A stretch of 64,000 nt of DNA from Paraburkholderia caffeinitolerans. Lineage in GTDB: Bacteria; Pseudomonadota; Gammaproteobacteria; Burkholderiales; Burkholderiaceae. Below are positions 42,830 through 53,679 of the stretch, piece by piece. Location of the stretch: NCBI RefSeq assembly GCF_902859945.1, contig NZ_CADIKL010000017.1, positions 85,105 to 149,104 of the forward strand. Reading direction: 5' to 3'. The notes under the pieces are model-generated. The model was not told the DNA's origin. It worked only from the letters and a program-made list of their open reading frames with translations, and ran no database searches. The number at the start of each line of letters is the position of its first letter. Position 1 is the stretch's first letter. The translations under genes and the position numbers were made by a program.

Positions 42830-44323
42830 TTATTCAGGATTGCGAACGCCGGAAGGTGCGCGCATCGAATTGAGCAGTTCGATTAGTTTCGATACCGCGA
42901 AAGGCCGCGTTTCGATCGCGTTGCCGATAAACGTCATCTGCGGATTGTCCGATTGAAACGCTGGCCACGGTTGATCTGCCGCCGAGGCGGGAATGCCCGT
43001 GGTCGCAAATGCGACCCACGCCGCTTGCATGTGGGCAGCGAGTTGCGCATCGCGTTCGTCGTAGTAGCCGCCGGCAGTCAGATTGTTGAAGACGTAGCGG
43101 ATCTCGCCCGAGTGCTTCGCCAATTCCTGCGACGCGGCGGCGCCGGGCGCGACCCGGCCGAAGTGATAGTAGAAAAGTCGCCTGCCCGATTGGCTCAGAC
43201 GGCGCGCGGTTTCATATGCAGGTTCGGCAAATATCGCCGCTGTGAAAAGCCGATCGATCGATTCGTAGACCGTCGCGGGCGTGCTGGCGAGCGCTGCCGC
43301 CACGTCGTCCCGGCGTATGCCGGCCAGCAACGCGGTAATGCCGGCGAGCATCGGCGGCGGATAGATGCCGCCCGGTTTCAGGAAATAGCGCGCCTCGTTC
43401 TCGTTGCAGCCCATCAGCACGGGAATGTCCTCGCGCCGAAGCGGGTCTGCACCGGGCAGCACGACGTCGCCGTCGGCAAATGGCCCCCACACCAGGTGCG
43501 CGGGCGTATGAATACGGCCGGGCGGGGGAGGAATCCCGCAGAGGTCGTGCGACGCCTGCCCAATCACTGCAGACGGAAGTTGCCGCAGCGCTTCGGGATT
43601 CGAGGTCCCCACGCGTTCGAACAACCGTTCGGCGGCTTGCCTTGCGTCGGCCCATGACAGCTCCGGGGCAAACGCTGCGCGTTCGCCACCGCCGCTCTCC
43701 ATGATGGCCTTCTGAAACAGTCCATCTGCGCGAGGCGACGAAAGCAGCATTCTCACCGCAACCGCGCCGGCCGATTCGCCAAAGATGGTCACGTTCGAAG
43801 GATCGCCGCCAAACTGTGCGATGTTCTCGCGCACCCACTGCAGCGCGGCGATCCAGTCGAGCACGGCAAAGTTGGCGCCCAGAGACGGATGGCTCAGGAA
43901 CCCGAAGGCTCCCAGCCGATAGTTGATGGTCACCAGAACGACGCCTTGCTCCGCGAACCGGGTGCCGTCATAGGCGTCTTCCGAACCCGCGCCCCCCAGA
44001 TTTCCGCCGCCGTGAATCCAGACCATGACGGGCCTTCGGTCGCTCGCGTCGAGTGAACGGGTCCAAACGTTCAGGTACAGGCAGTCTTCGCTTCGTTGGG
44101 TCACGCGCAGATCAAAAACAGCGCCATGAACTTGCATCGCACACGGCCCGAACTGCGTCGCAGCGCGAGTTCCTGACCACACGAGCGGGGGCGCTGGCAC
44201 GCGCCAGCGCCGGTCGCCGACAGGAGGCGCCGCATAGGGAATACCGAGGAACTTGTGGACGGAATTTTCGGTGATGCCTTCGAGGCGCCCTTCGGCAACT
44301 GCGACATGCGGATTCTCGACCAT
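42830..44323 (-). CDS. Type B carboxylesterase
   Basis: 497 residues from the ATG at 44323, preferred for its TGGAGA site; an ATG at 44350 lies 2 bp before the stop of the upstream gene and would add nine residues. Oxyanion HGGG at 104-107, nucleophile elbow IFGESAGA with Ser184, the EDCLYLNVW signature, acid in the NENEARYF region and a late KHSGEIRYVF histidine. Hydrolyses carboxylic esters, p-nitrobenzyl-esterase-like. No signal peptide, so it is cytosolic. Follows the SLOG-type gene by 28 bp, probably in one transcript. Confidence 0.9.
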   Translation of the reverse strand: MVENPHVAVAEGRLEGITENSVHKFLGIPYAAPPVGDRRWRVPAPPLVWSGTRAATQFGPCAMQVHGAVFDLRVTQRSEDCLYLNVWTRSLDASDRRPVMVWIHGGGNLGGAGSEDAYDGTRFAEQGVVLVTINYRLGAFGFLSHPSLGANFAVLDWIAALQWVRENIAQFGGDPSNVTIFGESAGAVAVRMLLSSPRADGLFQKAIMESGGGERAAFAPELSWADARQAAERLFERVGTSNPEALRQLPSAVIGQASHDLCGIPPPPGRIHTPAHLVWGPFADGDVVLPGADPLRREDIPVLMGCNENEARYFLKPGGIYPPPMLAGITALLAGIRRDDVAAALASTPATVYESIDRLFTAAIFAEPAYETARRLSQSGRRLFYYHFGRVAPGAAASQELAKHSGEIRYVFNNLTAGGYYDERDAQLAAHMQAAWVAFATTGIPASAADQPWPAFQSDNPQMTFIGNAIETRPFAVSKLIELLNSMRAPSGVRNPE

Positions 44324-44351
44324 CGTGAAATCTCCAGAAACGTCATGCATC

Positions 44352-44903
44352 TCAGGATTTGAGCGTCGATGCCAGGTCGACTTGCCTGGTCGTTGCGAGC
44401 ACGAATTCATATACGTCGGCAAGTTCGGTAACGATCCGCGTTCCCGGCGGCACGTCACCAAAAAAACCGGCTGGGCCGATGCAAATCAGCGGCTTCGCAA
44501 AGCGCCTGGCCAGCCGGATTTCGTCGAGGGTTCCCTGGCTCCCGGGAAGCGCTACCACCACGTCGCTGGTGAGCACGTTCACGTAGTTGCGGTTCAATGC
44601 GTCGTCTGGCGCCTCGGCCTGCTTTCGCGGAAGTGGAGTGAGGATCGGCAAGTCGATATAAGGATTGGGATAGCCGGCGATCGCGGCAAAACCAGAGACA
44701 GGATGCGGCTCGCTGGGCACGATGCCAATGGACCGTCCCGTGCGTCCTTCTGTTGTCGAAAACGCTCGCGCCGTCGAGAGCATCACGCCAAGGCCTGCGC
44801 CCGTCAGCAAATCGAACCCGTGTTCGGCGATCCATTTGCCAAGCGGCGTCGACAGCGCCTCCCATTCGACTTTGCCAGAACCCATCACTCCAACGATTGC
44901 CAC
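44352..44903 (-). CDS. SLOG/LOG-type nucleotide-binding protein
   Basis: 183 residues. AIVGVMGSGKVEW at the start is a Rossmann-like nucleotide site, LTGAGLGVM follows, and VALPGSQGTLDEI is the PGGxGTxxE motif with Ser-Gln replacing Gly-Gly at the middle. LOG proteins release adenine-type bases from nucleotide monophosphates; SLOG relatives (TIGR00725-like, DprA-like) bind nucleotide ligands in stress or conflict systems. The altered motif keeps the final Glu. Exact activity is unclear; it shares a transcript with the esterase. Confidence 0.75.
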   Translation of the reverse strand: MAIVGVMGSGKVEWEALSTPLGKWIAEHGFDLLTGAGLGVMLSTARAFSTTEGRTGRSIGIVPSEPHPVSGFAAIAGYPNPYIDLPILTPLPRKQAEAPDDALNRNYVNVLTSDVVVALPGSQGTLDEIRLARRFAKPLICIGPAGFFGDVPPGTRIVTELADVYEFVLATTRQVDLASTLKS

Positions 44904-45116
44904 CGGGTCTTCTCCTTAATTTCAACGCGGCACCGATTACTGGGCGGAGCCGACCTCTGAGTGTCCGGGCAACGATGATATCGCGCAGGCCTTGAGAATC
45001 GGCGCGGCGCTGCTAGCCTTGCGGTGGAGCGCGCTTGTTCGCACGATTGCTGAAGTCCTTGGCGAACGTCCGCGCTTCGCCCCCCAGGCAACACCCGCCG
45101 CCCGCCTGGGGGTATC

Positions 45117-46796
<1,680 letters not shown>

Positions 46797-47114
46797 AAGG
46801 AGCTACTTCAGAGAGGATTGGCATGATAACCGACCGGAAGCACTGGGCTGCCTCTTTTCTGAGCCGATTGCGCTTTGCGGCGCCCACCGGCCACGAAGCA
46901 TGGCCGGCAAGCGCCCCACGCCCGAGCGATGCAATTACCTTGGGCGCCACTCTCATGTCGCCGGTCGACATTCTGACTTCAAGCCTGACGATGTGCGCCG
47001 TCTGTCGCCGAGAGGAACCGCAGCAGCGCGTCGGCGGCTGAGCACGCAGGGGACCGCGTGCAAGCCCAAGGGCGGCGCCGGATACTGACTCGAATGCAAC
47101 TCGCCCGTATCGAA
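46797..47114. other. Intergenic region between ABC-F gene and hipBA
   Basis: A plus-strand ORF at 46823-47041 (72 codons, start preceded by AGAGG) has no recognisable feature and may be chance. Otherwise this stretch holds the ABC-F promoter region. No repeats seen until the hip operators. Confidence 0.3.
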
Positions 47115-47217
47115 TATCATACAAAATTGCCGTAAAGTATGATATGTAATACAAAGATTGAGGATCGCCGCTGATCGACGTATAATTTTTCATAACTCAA
47201 ATGCCTCAGGTATGAAA
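47115..47217 (+). promoter_or_regulatory. hipBA promoter and operators
   Basis: Minus-35 TTGAGG at 47158-47163, 17-bp spacer, minus-10 TATAAT at 47181-47186. Two inverted repeats flank it: TATCATAC/GTATGATA (47115-47122, 47137-47144, spacer 14) and TTTCATA/TATGAAA (47188-47194, 47211-47217, spacer 16), the second overlapping the hipB start. They fit autorepression by HipB, whose E. coli operator also begins TATC. Confidence 0.65.
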
Positions 47218-47507
47218 TGTCATTCGTCGATCAAGTCAAGGCGCTGCTTTCGCACCGCGGTATGTCCGTCACCGAATTGGGGGACCTGACGGGCATCGCT
47301 CGCCCCAATGTGTCCGCGACCTTGGCAGGCAGGCACGATGCCCGGGGCAACACGCTGGACGCGCTCGCAGCAGGACTGGACGCGCAATGGGTGCTCGTGC
47401 CAAAGGAGCACCTCGCAGCGGTGCGCCAGGTCCTGGCTGGGAAGGGTACCGGGCCTGACCTCCAGGCGCCGAGTGCGGCGGAGATGTTTCTGAAGGGGCG
47501 CCAATGA
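47217..47507 (+). CDS. hipB: HipB-type XRE antitoxin/repressor
   Basis: 96 residues. Helix-turn-helix at about 6-45 (QVKALLSHRGMSVTELGDLTGIARPNVSATLAGRH), xenobiotic-response-element family. The ATG lies in the second operator palindrome. Its TGA overlaps the hipA ATG (ATGA), the standard antitoxin-first arrangement. It would bind and neutralise HipA and repress the operon. Confidence 0.85.
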   Translation: MSFVDQVKALLSHRGMSVTELGDLTGIARPNVSATLAGRHDARGNTLDALAAGLDAQWVLVPKEHLAAVRQVLAGKGTGPDLQAPSAAEMFLKGRQ

Positions 47508-48805
47508 CCGACGCAATCCATCCGCGCTACCTGGAGGTGCGGCTTTACGGTGAGGTCTGTGGCTACCTCTGCGAACTTGCCGGAAACTGCCGCTTCGTGC
47601 CGTCCGAATCGTTCAAGGCTGCCAATGGCGCGCCGACGCTTACCTTGTCGATGGCGATCCCAGGCACTCCCGCGATCGCGGCCGACATCTTTTCAAACGC
47701 ATTCCACCCCGCGCTCTACAACACGGGCGGCAAGCTTCCGCCATTCTTTGCGGGGCTCCTCCCAGAAAGCGATCTGCGCAAGCGGCTAGAAGCGACTCGC
47801 CACAATCCGGAAGATCGTGATGACTTTGGCGTACTGGCTGCCGCCGGTGAAGACCTGCCCGGCGCGGTTGTCGTTCAGCCGCCCGCCGACGCGCACAGCA
47901 TTCCAGAGTATGCGCGAACGTTCGGTGCCACCGGCGGCGCCGACAATCTCGAAATGAGCGTAACAGAGGGGGCCACAGAGGGCGCCGCCTCCATTTCCGG
48001 CGTGCAGAACAAGCTCGCGCTTTCGACCGTGAACAAAGGCAAGCGGTACACGATGCCGGGACACGGCAAGCTTTCCGATGTCATCGCAAAGCTTCCTGCC
48101 AAAAACGACGACTCGCAGATCTTCAACGAGTACGTCGCCATGCAACTTGCCAAAGCGGCCGGTGTCAACGTCGCGTCGTGCGAGCCAATGAATCTCTCAG
48201 CCATCGCAATCGACGGACTTCAGGCCATCGCAGGCACAGCGACGTCGTTTCTCGCGGTCGAGCGCTACGATCGACAGGGCAACGAGCGCATCCACGCAGA
48301 GGATGCTTGCCAGATGCTGGGGCGCATGCCGGCTGCTAAATATGGGAAAGAGGAGCAGTTCCGTCTGCTGCTGAGTTTGCTCAACGCCCTGAGTCCGCGC
48401 GGCGTGAGGGATGTCCGTGAATTCTTTGTGCGGCAAGCGGTCAACACGCTCATCGGCAACAGCGATGCGCACCTCAAGAATTTTTCCGTCCTCTACCCGG
48501 ACAAGGTTCACCCGGAGCTGACCCCCGCATATGACATTGTTTGCGTCGCCGCGTTGCCGGGGTTCTCCACATACGGGACGAACGTCGCCATCGATCGCAT
48601 GCAGCGCGCTCAAACGCTCGATACCTACACGGAACTGGCTAAAGCCGCAGGCATTGCTCAGCGTATCGCGACCGCCGCGGTGAAAGCAGCGGTATCCGCC
48701 GCTCAGGACACGTGGCCGAAGATGCTCGACGAGCTTCCGACGCCGCAAGGCATGAAGGAGGTCATCCTTGATCGCCTTAAAACGTTGCCGTTGGCGTCAC
48801 GCTGA
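47504..48805 (+). CDS. hipA: HipA-type serine/threonine kinase toxin
   Basis: 433 residues, normal HipA length. N-subdomain PALYNTGGKLPPFFAGLLPES, the SGVQNKLALS P-loop-like segment, kinase catalytic loop NSDAHLKNFSVLY and metal-binding LTPAYDIV are all present, so the kinase should be active. E. coli HipA phosphorylates glutamyl-tRNA synthetase; other HipA proteins hit other tRNA ligases, so the target here is open. Co-translated with hipB. Confidence 0.9.
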   Translation: MTDAIHPRYLEVRLYGEVCGYLCELAGNCRFVPSESFKAANGAPTLTLSMAIPGTPAIAADIFSNAFHPALYNTGGKLPPFFAGLLPESDLRKRLEATRHNPEDRDDFGVLAAAGEDLPGAVVVQPPADAHSIPEYARTFGATGGADNLEMSVTEGATEGAASISGVQNKLALSTVNKGKRYTMPGHGKLSDVIAKLPAKNDDSQIFNEYVAMQLAKAAGVNVASCEPMNLSAIAIDGLQAIAGTATSFLAVERYDRQGNERIHAEDACQMLGRMPAAKYGKEEQFRLLLSLLNALSPRGVRDVREFFVRQAVNTLIGNSDAHLKNFSVLYPDKVHPELTPAYDIVCVAALPGFSTYGTNVAIDRMQRAQTLDTYTELAKAAGIAQRIATAAVKAAVSAAQDTWPKMLDELPTPQGMKEVILDRLKTLPLASR

Positions 48806-48976
48806 TGGTCTTTTCGATTGAGAATTAAAAAACGATGAGTCCGTTCCAACAGCAGGATTCCCTTAAAGGGGACGCTGCCTCATTCCGGCGCGCCCGGCAG
48901 CATGCGACGGCATCAGTCGCTATCTGATCTCCATCGATCCGGGGCGCTACTGGTTGTACTGCTTTGCGCGCGCCGA

Positions 48977-49813
48977 GGTTGTGGTGCAAATTCGGTGGTC
49001 GGGCAAGGAATCGCCAAAATGTTTGTGACCTCAACGAGCTGAAAGAACCGCCATCCAGATCGAGGGCGAAGTGGTATCTTTGAGGTGCACGCTGGTGAGA
49101 TCGAACTGGCCTTTGCGAATTCGATGCATCAGTTCAATTCCGGAGAGAGTAACGGTGGCGTTCCGGAGCCGCTTGAATCCGAGCATCACGTTCACCCTCG
49201 ATTTGATGTGACGATGATCCTGCTCGATCAGGTTATTCAGGTACTTCGAGGATCGCAGTTTCGTCCGTGCGGGTAGTGACTTGTCGGCCTTCATCTCGCG
49301 GACCGCCCGATGAGATGCCGCGTAACCGTCCAGGGTGATCGTTTCAGGAGCGCGCCCCTGAAACCTGATCGCTTTCACGAAGAACGCCTTTGCTGTTGCC
49401 ACATCGTGCCTGGCGCTGAGGCGAAAATCGATCGTCTTTCCCGCTCGGTCAACGGCACGGTATAGATAGGCCCATTTGCCGCGAATCTTCACGTAGGTCT
49501 CGTCGACTCGCCACGACGCGCCGGCTACCGTGGCCAACCGATTCCAGCGCTTTACGAACTCCGGCGTGTAGCGCTTCACCCAACGCAGGATCGTGGTGTG
49601 GGCGAGGGACAGGCCGCGCTCAGCCATCATCTCGACAAGATCGCGCAGACTGAGCTTGTAGCGCAGATACCAACGCACGCAAAGCACGATGACTTCGCGG
49701 TCGAAATGACGCCCGTTGAACAACCATTCGAGATCTTTCAGCTTGCTCATTGGCTCGCGGTCGTCCAAAAATTCAAGGGTAACAGACCGACGCATCGGAT
49801 TTGCACCACAACC
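48977..49813 (-). mobile_element. IS6-family insertion sequence, 837 bp
   Basis: Terminal inverted repeats GGTTGTGGTGCAAAT at 48977-48991 and its complement at 49799-49813 bound one transposase gene. The flanking octamers (CGCGCCGA and TTTTTCGC) do not match, so no 8-bp target duplication is present. The sequence just left of the element reads as a truncated open frame (RYLISIDPGRYWLYCFARAE) that does not resume on the right. Confidence 0.82.
49031..49750 (-). CDS. IS6-family DDE transposase
   Basis: 239 residues from the ATG at 49750. GRHFDREVIVLCVRWYLRYKLSLRDL is the IS6 N-terminal helix-turn-helix; catalytic residues lie in WRVDETYVK, TLDGYAASHRAV and IEQDHRHIKSR (D-D-E with the following K/R). 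Complete and apparently intact. Confidence 0.92.
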   Translation of the reverse strand: MSKLKDLEWLFNGRHFDREVIVLCVRWYLRYKLSLRDLVEMMAERGLSLAHTTILRWVKRYTPEFVKRWNRLATVAGASWRVDETYVKIRGKWAYLYRAVDRAGKTIDFRLSARHDVATAKAFFVKAIRFQGRAPETITLDGYAASHRAVREMKADKSLPARTKLRSSKYLNNLIEQDHRHIKSRVNVMLGFKRLRNATVTLSGIELMHRIRKGQFDLTSVHLKDTTSPSIWMAVLSAR

Positions 49814-49901
49814 TTTTTCGCTTCCTGTTCATGATTCCTCGGGCCGATCTCCTCAGGGCCCCGTCTGCGCCAGCAATCCACGCCGGCTCGCGTCTGTCAG
49901 C

Positions 49902-50210
49902 TCAATGGTGAACCGTTCGGGTAGGGGCTCGATCGTTCGCGGCGAATGCGCCGATCGGGTCATCCTTCACGGACTGATGTGGGCGTGGTGCGACGTGCTT
50001 GACTGCCAGTTGAGGCGCCGGTTTGGCGGGCTGGCAGTGCGCAGCGTGGCTCGCGTATGTGTAAGCCGTCTTGGTGTGAGGCGCTCGGGACTCTTCCTGT
50101 TTTAACTGCTGGGGGCTCAGCCATTGCTCGCTATACGACGCGCTTGCCTCCACTGCGGTACCCGCCAGGGCGATGAGTACCACGCTTCCCCAAAGTCGAT
50201 TTTTTTTCAT
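49902..50210 (-). CDS. Small exported protein of unknown function
   Basis: 102 residues with a clear signal peptide (KKNRLWGSVVLIALAGTAVEASA, cleavage near 24). The mature part is polar and Pro/His rich (EQWLSPQQLKQEESR, QPAKPAPQLAVKHVAPRPHQ). The start region resembles DUF4148-type small periplasmic proteins common in Burkholderia, but I am not sure of that. Stands alone between the IS6 element and the T6SS locus. Confidence 0.55.
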   Translation of the reverse strand: MKKNRLWGSVVLIALAGTAVEASASYSEQWLSPQQLKQEESRAPHTKTAYTYASHAAHCQPAKPAPQLAVKHVAPRPHQSVKDDPIGAFAANDRAPTRTVHH

Positions 50211-50306
50211 ACTATCCGGTGTTGCTAATACGTTACGGCTCGTCCTTCGCGTGCGAACTATCGAAATGTGCGATGCGGCCGCGTCCTGTTCGGCAACGAC
50301 GATTCG

Positions 50307-50738
50307 TTAGCGGGTTTGTTCGGCGTTCACCAGTCGCCTGACGTGCATGCGGCCCGGCGGTTCAAAATGCGTTCCGAAGCGGACCAGTCCGGCTCTACGG
50401 AGGTGACAGATCATGATGAAGCTCACCAGGAGTCCCGGATCCGGCTTCTCGTCAATCTCGATTTCGACCGCGCGCAGGCGCGGCTCGAACTTGAGCAGGG
50501 TGCTCTCCATCTGGTTACGCAGATCGTGAACCGATGCGGGCAGATTCCGGTATATCTCGGTGAGGTCGGGCAGCCCATAGTCCGGCACGTGCTTGAGCGC
50601 GCCTGCACGCGTGTTGAGGATGCGCCGGATGTTGGCCTGAACGCTCAGGATTTCCAGTGTATTGTCGTCGTAGTTGCCGAGCGGCTGACCGTCAATCTGG
50701 CCGAGCAGCATGTCGTAGAGGGAGGGGCCTGCTGGCAT
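50307..50738 (-). CDS. tssE: Type VI secretion baseplate protein TssE
   Basis: 143 residues from the ATG at 50738. LYDMLLGQ near the start, ANIRRILNTRAGALKHVPDYGLPDL and the final beta strands belong to the gp25/lysozyme-like baseplate wedge family. Cytoplasmic baseplate component that joins sheath and wedge. Starts 13 bp after the clpV stop and is the last gene of the minus-strand arm. Confidence 0.9.
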   Translation of the reverse strand: MPAGPSLYDMLLGQIDGQPLGNYDDNTLEILSVQANIRRILNTRAGALKHVPDYGLPDLTEIYRNLPASVHDLRNQMESTLLKFEPRLRAVEIEIDEKPDPGLLVSFIMICHLRRAGLVRFGTHFEPPGRMHVRRLVNAEQTR

Positions 50739-50751
50739 GTCGATCCGCCGT

Positions 50752-53496
50752 TCAGTCAACCGACAACTCGGGAACCAGCACTTCTGCACCCGTGTCACCG
50801 CGGTCGATAAAGTCGATCGTGAGATTGTCGTCAGGCGAGCTGGATAAGGTGATCCTTGCGGGCGCCGCGCCGCTTGCCATGCGTGTGAGCAGTTCACGCG
50901 AGATCGTGGGCAGGATGCGCTGGTTGAGGAACGCGTCCACATTGCGTGCGCCAGATTCGCGCGCGAGGCACAGCCCGGCCATCGCACTGATGAGTGAGTC
51001 TTCGCAGACCAGCTCAACATCGTGCTGCCGGCGCAGGCGTTCGGCGACCTTTCCAAGCTTCAGGCGCACGATGTCAGCGAGGGCAGCCACGTCGAGCGGC
51101 CGGTACACCAGCGTCTGAAGGCGGGCGAGGAGGGCGGGCTGGAAATGCGCCACAAGCTGCGGATGGATCGCCTCGAGAAGTGCTGCCTGCGCGATCGCCG
51201 GGTTGTCCGTCGTGGCGTCGTCGATCTGGGCACTGCCGAGATTGGACGTCATCAGGATCACGCAGTTGCGGAAGTCGATCTCGCGACCTTCGCCATCGCG
51301 CATCGCGCCGCGGTCGAACACCTGATAGAAGATGTCGAGCACGTCGCGATGGGCCTTTTCGATCTCATCGAGCAGGATGACGCTGTACGGGCGCTGACGT
51401 ACCGCTTCGGTCAGGATACCGCCGCGACCGTAGCCAACGTAGCCTGGCGGAGAACCCTTGAGCTGTGAAACCGTGTGCGATTCCTGATACTCCGACATGT
51501 TGATCGTGGTGAGTGCTGCCTCGCCTCCGAAGAGCTGGTCGGCCAGCGCCAGCGCGGTCTCTGTTTTCCCGACGCCTGAAGGGCCCGCGAGCAGGAATAC
51601 GCCGAGCGGCGCGTGCTCGTTCTTCAGCCCTGCTTTCGCGGTGCGCAGGCTTTCCGCGAGCGCGGCGAGCGCGTCGTCCTGCGCGACCACGCGTTTCGCG
51701 AGCTGTGCTTCGAGGGCGAGCAGGCCCTGCAGTTCGTCTTCGAGGAGGTTGCCCACCGGCACGCCAGTCCATTCGGCCACCACGCGCGCGATCGCTGGGG
51801 CGTCCACATCCGCGAAGATCAGGGGCGTCTTGCCCTGTGCGTGCGCGAGCGTTTCACGTGTCCGCGCCAGTGTGGTGTCTTCGTCGACCGTGTTGCTCCT
51901 GGTTGGGGCATTACGTTGCTCAAGCAGGGCGTGCACGAGGCCAAGTTCCTGGCGATATCGTTGCTGCAGCGTTTCCATTTTCGCCTGCGCATCGGTGAGC
52001 GCGGTTTCGAGCTCGGCACGACGCTCCTGCACGCCTTCGATGCCGGCACGGGCATCGTCTTCAACCGTCGTGAGTTCCAGTTCAATCGCTGCGACCGCGG
52101 CGCGTGCGCGCTGCAGTTCGGCTGGAGGGGATTCGAGTCCCATGCGCACGCGCGCGGCTGCCGTGTCGATCAGGTCGACGGCCTTGTCGGGCAACTGGCG
52201 CGCGGGGATGTAGCGGCGCGAGAGCTTCACCGCCGCGACCAGTGCCTCGTCCCGGATGTGAACATTGTGATATTTCGCGTAGTGGTCCTTCAGCCCGCGC
52301 AGCATCAGGCACGCAGCCTCGTCATCGGGCTCGTCAACCTTGATCATCTGGAAACGGCGCTCGAGCGCCGCATCCCGCTCGAAGTATTCCTTGTATTCCG
52401 ACCACGTGGTGGCCGCAATCGTGCGCAGTTCGCCGCGCGCGAGTGCGGGTTTGAGCAGGTTGGCCGCATCGGCGCCGCCGGCGGCGTTGCCCGCGCCAAT
52501 CAGGGTGTGCGCCTCGTCGATAAAGAGCAGGACCGGCTCAGGTGATGCTTGGACTTCATCGATCACATTCTTGAGGCGCTGTTCGAACTCGCCCTTCACG
52601 CCGGCACCCGCCTGCAGGAGGCCCAGGTCGAGCGTGAGGATGCGCACGTCGCGGATGACGTTCGGCACCGTGCCTTCGGCCACGCGCAGTGCGAGGCCTT
52701 CGACGAGCGCGGTCTTGCCGACACCCGGCTCGCCCACGAGAATCGGGTTGTTCTTGCGCCGGCGTGCAAGCACGTCGACCATCTGCTGGATTTCGCGATC
52801 GCGTCCGAACACGGGGTCGATCTTGCCTTCACGTGCCTTGGCCGTGATGTCGATCGCGAAACGGGCGAGCGCTTCGCCTTCCACATTCCGCTTGACTGCC
52901 TGAGTCGTTTTCCCTTCCGGCGTGCGTTCAGCGGCAGCGGTTCCCGTCGCGGCGGCCATTCGCTCTGGCTGGGCTTCCGGTTCTGCCTGCTGGTTTTCGC
53001 ACGTTCGCTGCCCGAGGCGCGGCAGGAGACGTTCGATCTGCGCCGTGCTGACCGACAGCAGTTGCCAGGCGTTGGTCGCACGCAGGACGTGCGGCGCCTC
53101 AACGATGGCCTGCAGGACGTTGCCCGACCGGATGACCGGTGTCTCAGAAACGTCGCGGGTCGACGCATGAAACCACGCATCCTGGAGAACGACGGCGAGT
53201 TGCGGCGAGAGGCTGGGGCGCCCGCGCAGGTTACGGGGCGTGTGCTCGATCGCCTTGAGCAGCGCATCCCATACGGCATCGATGTTCAGGTCGTAGTGGT
53301 TCATGATGGCCGGGATATCGCCGTCCCCGGCCTCGATCAGCTTGAGCAGCCAGTGCTCGACCGTAATCTCGTCCGAGAGTCGTCCCTGGCACAGGCTTGC
53401 GGCGGCCTCAAGCGCGTTCGCGCAGTGTGGATTGAGCCGCTGCAGAAGCTGGCTGGCGTCGCGAGAAGAGAGAGGGCGGTCGTTGGGCACGGTCAT
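50752..53496 (-). CDS. clpV: Type VI secretion sheath-disassembly ATPase ClpV (TssH)
   Basis: 914 residues. N-terminal Clp repeat domain, first AAA module with Walker A GEPGVGKTAL and LFIDEAHTLIGAG, a coiled-coil middle region, and second AAA module with GPSGVGKTETALAL and LLDEIEKAH. Insertions and overall size fit ClpV rather than ClpB. Uses ATP to disassemble contracted TssB/TssC sheath. Preceded by hcp with a 183-bp gap that contains an inverted repeat. Confidence 0.95.
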   Translation of the reverse strand: MTVPNDRPLSSRDASQLLQRLNPHCANALEAAASLCQGRLSDEITVEHWLLKLIEAGDGDIPAIMNHYDLNIDAVWDALLKAIEHTPRNLRGRPSLSPQLAVVLQDAWFHASTRDVSETPVIRSGNVLQAIVEAPHVLRATNAWQLLSVSTAQIERLLPRLGQRTCENQQAEPEAQPERMAAATGTAAAERTPEGKTTQAVKRNVEGEALARFAIDITAKAREGKIDPVFGRDREIQQMVDVLARRRKNNPILVGEPGVGKTALVEGLALRVAEGTVPNVIRDVRILTLDLGLLQAGAGVKGEFEQRLKNVIDEVQASPEPVLLFIDEAHTLIGAGNAAGGADAANLLKPALARGELRTIAATTWSEYKEYFERDAALERRFQMIKVDEPDDEAACLMLRGLKDHYAKYHNVHIRDEALVAAVKLSRRYIPARQLPDKAVDLIDTAAARVRMGLESPPAELQRARAAVAAIELELTTVEDDARAGIEGVQERRAELETALTDAQAKMETLQQRYRQELGLVHALLEQRNAPTRSNTVDEDTTLARTRETLAHAQGKTPLIFADVDAPAIARVVAEWTGVPVGNLLEDELQGLLALEAQLAKRVVAQDDALAALAESLRTAKAGLKNEHAPLGVFLLAGPSGVGKTETALALADQLFGGEAALTTINMSEYQESHTVSQLKGSPPGYVGYGRGGILTEAVRQRPYSVILLDEIEKAHRDVLDIFYQVFDRGAMRDGEGREIDFRNCVILMTSNLGSAQIDDATTDNPAIAQAALLEAIHPQLVAHFQPALLARLQTLVYRPLDVAALADIVRLKLGKVAERLRRQHDVELVCEDSLISAMAGLCLARESGARNVDAFLNQRILPTISRELLTRMASGAAPARITLSSSPDDNLTIDFIDRGDTGAEVLVPELSVD

Positions 53497-53612
53497 GGTC
53501 GGGCTGTTCGCACGTCTGGAAACAGAAATGAGGGGGCAGATGCGCTGGGAACGACCTCCCCTCGAAAGAAAAGAGGCCAGCCCGCCTCAGTGACCTGAAC
53601 GGACTGGCAAAG

Positions 53613-53666
53613 GAAGGCCGGGGATTCCGAGAGATAAACCACACCGGGGGAGGTGGGCCGGCCTTC
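53613..53666 (-). terminator. Inverted repeat between hcp and clpV
   Basis: Arms GAAGGCCGG (53613-53621) and CCGGCCTTC (53658-53666), 36 bp apart, just after the hcp stop on the minus strand. A partial terminator here would let hcp be made in excess over clpV and tssE. Weak on its own. Confidence 0.3.
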
Positions 53667-53679
53667 AGACCACGGGTAA

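Noticed and set aside
42527..42956. Overlapping plus-strand ORFs upstream of the carboxylesterase gene's 3' end
   Set aside because: No ribosome site, no recognisable motif, and they run into the antisense of the esterase.
48969..49821. 8-bp target-site duplication around the IS6 element
   Set aside because: The octamers CGCGCCGA and TTTTTCGC differ.
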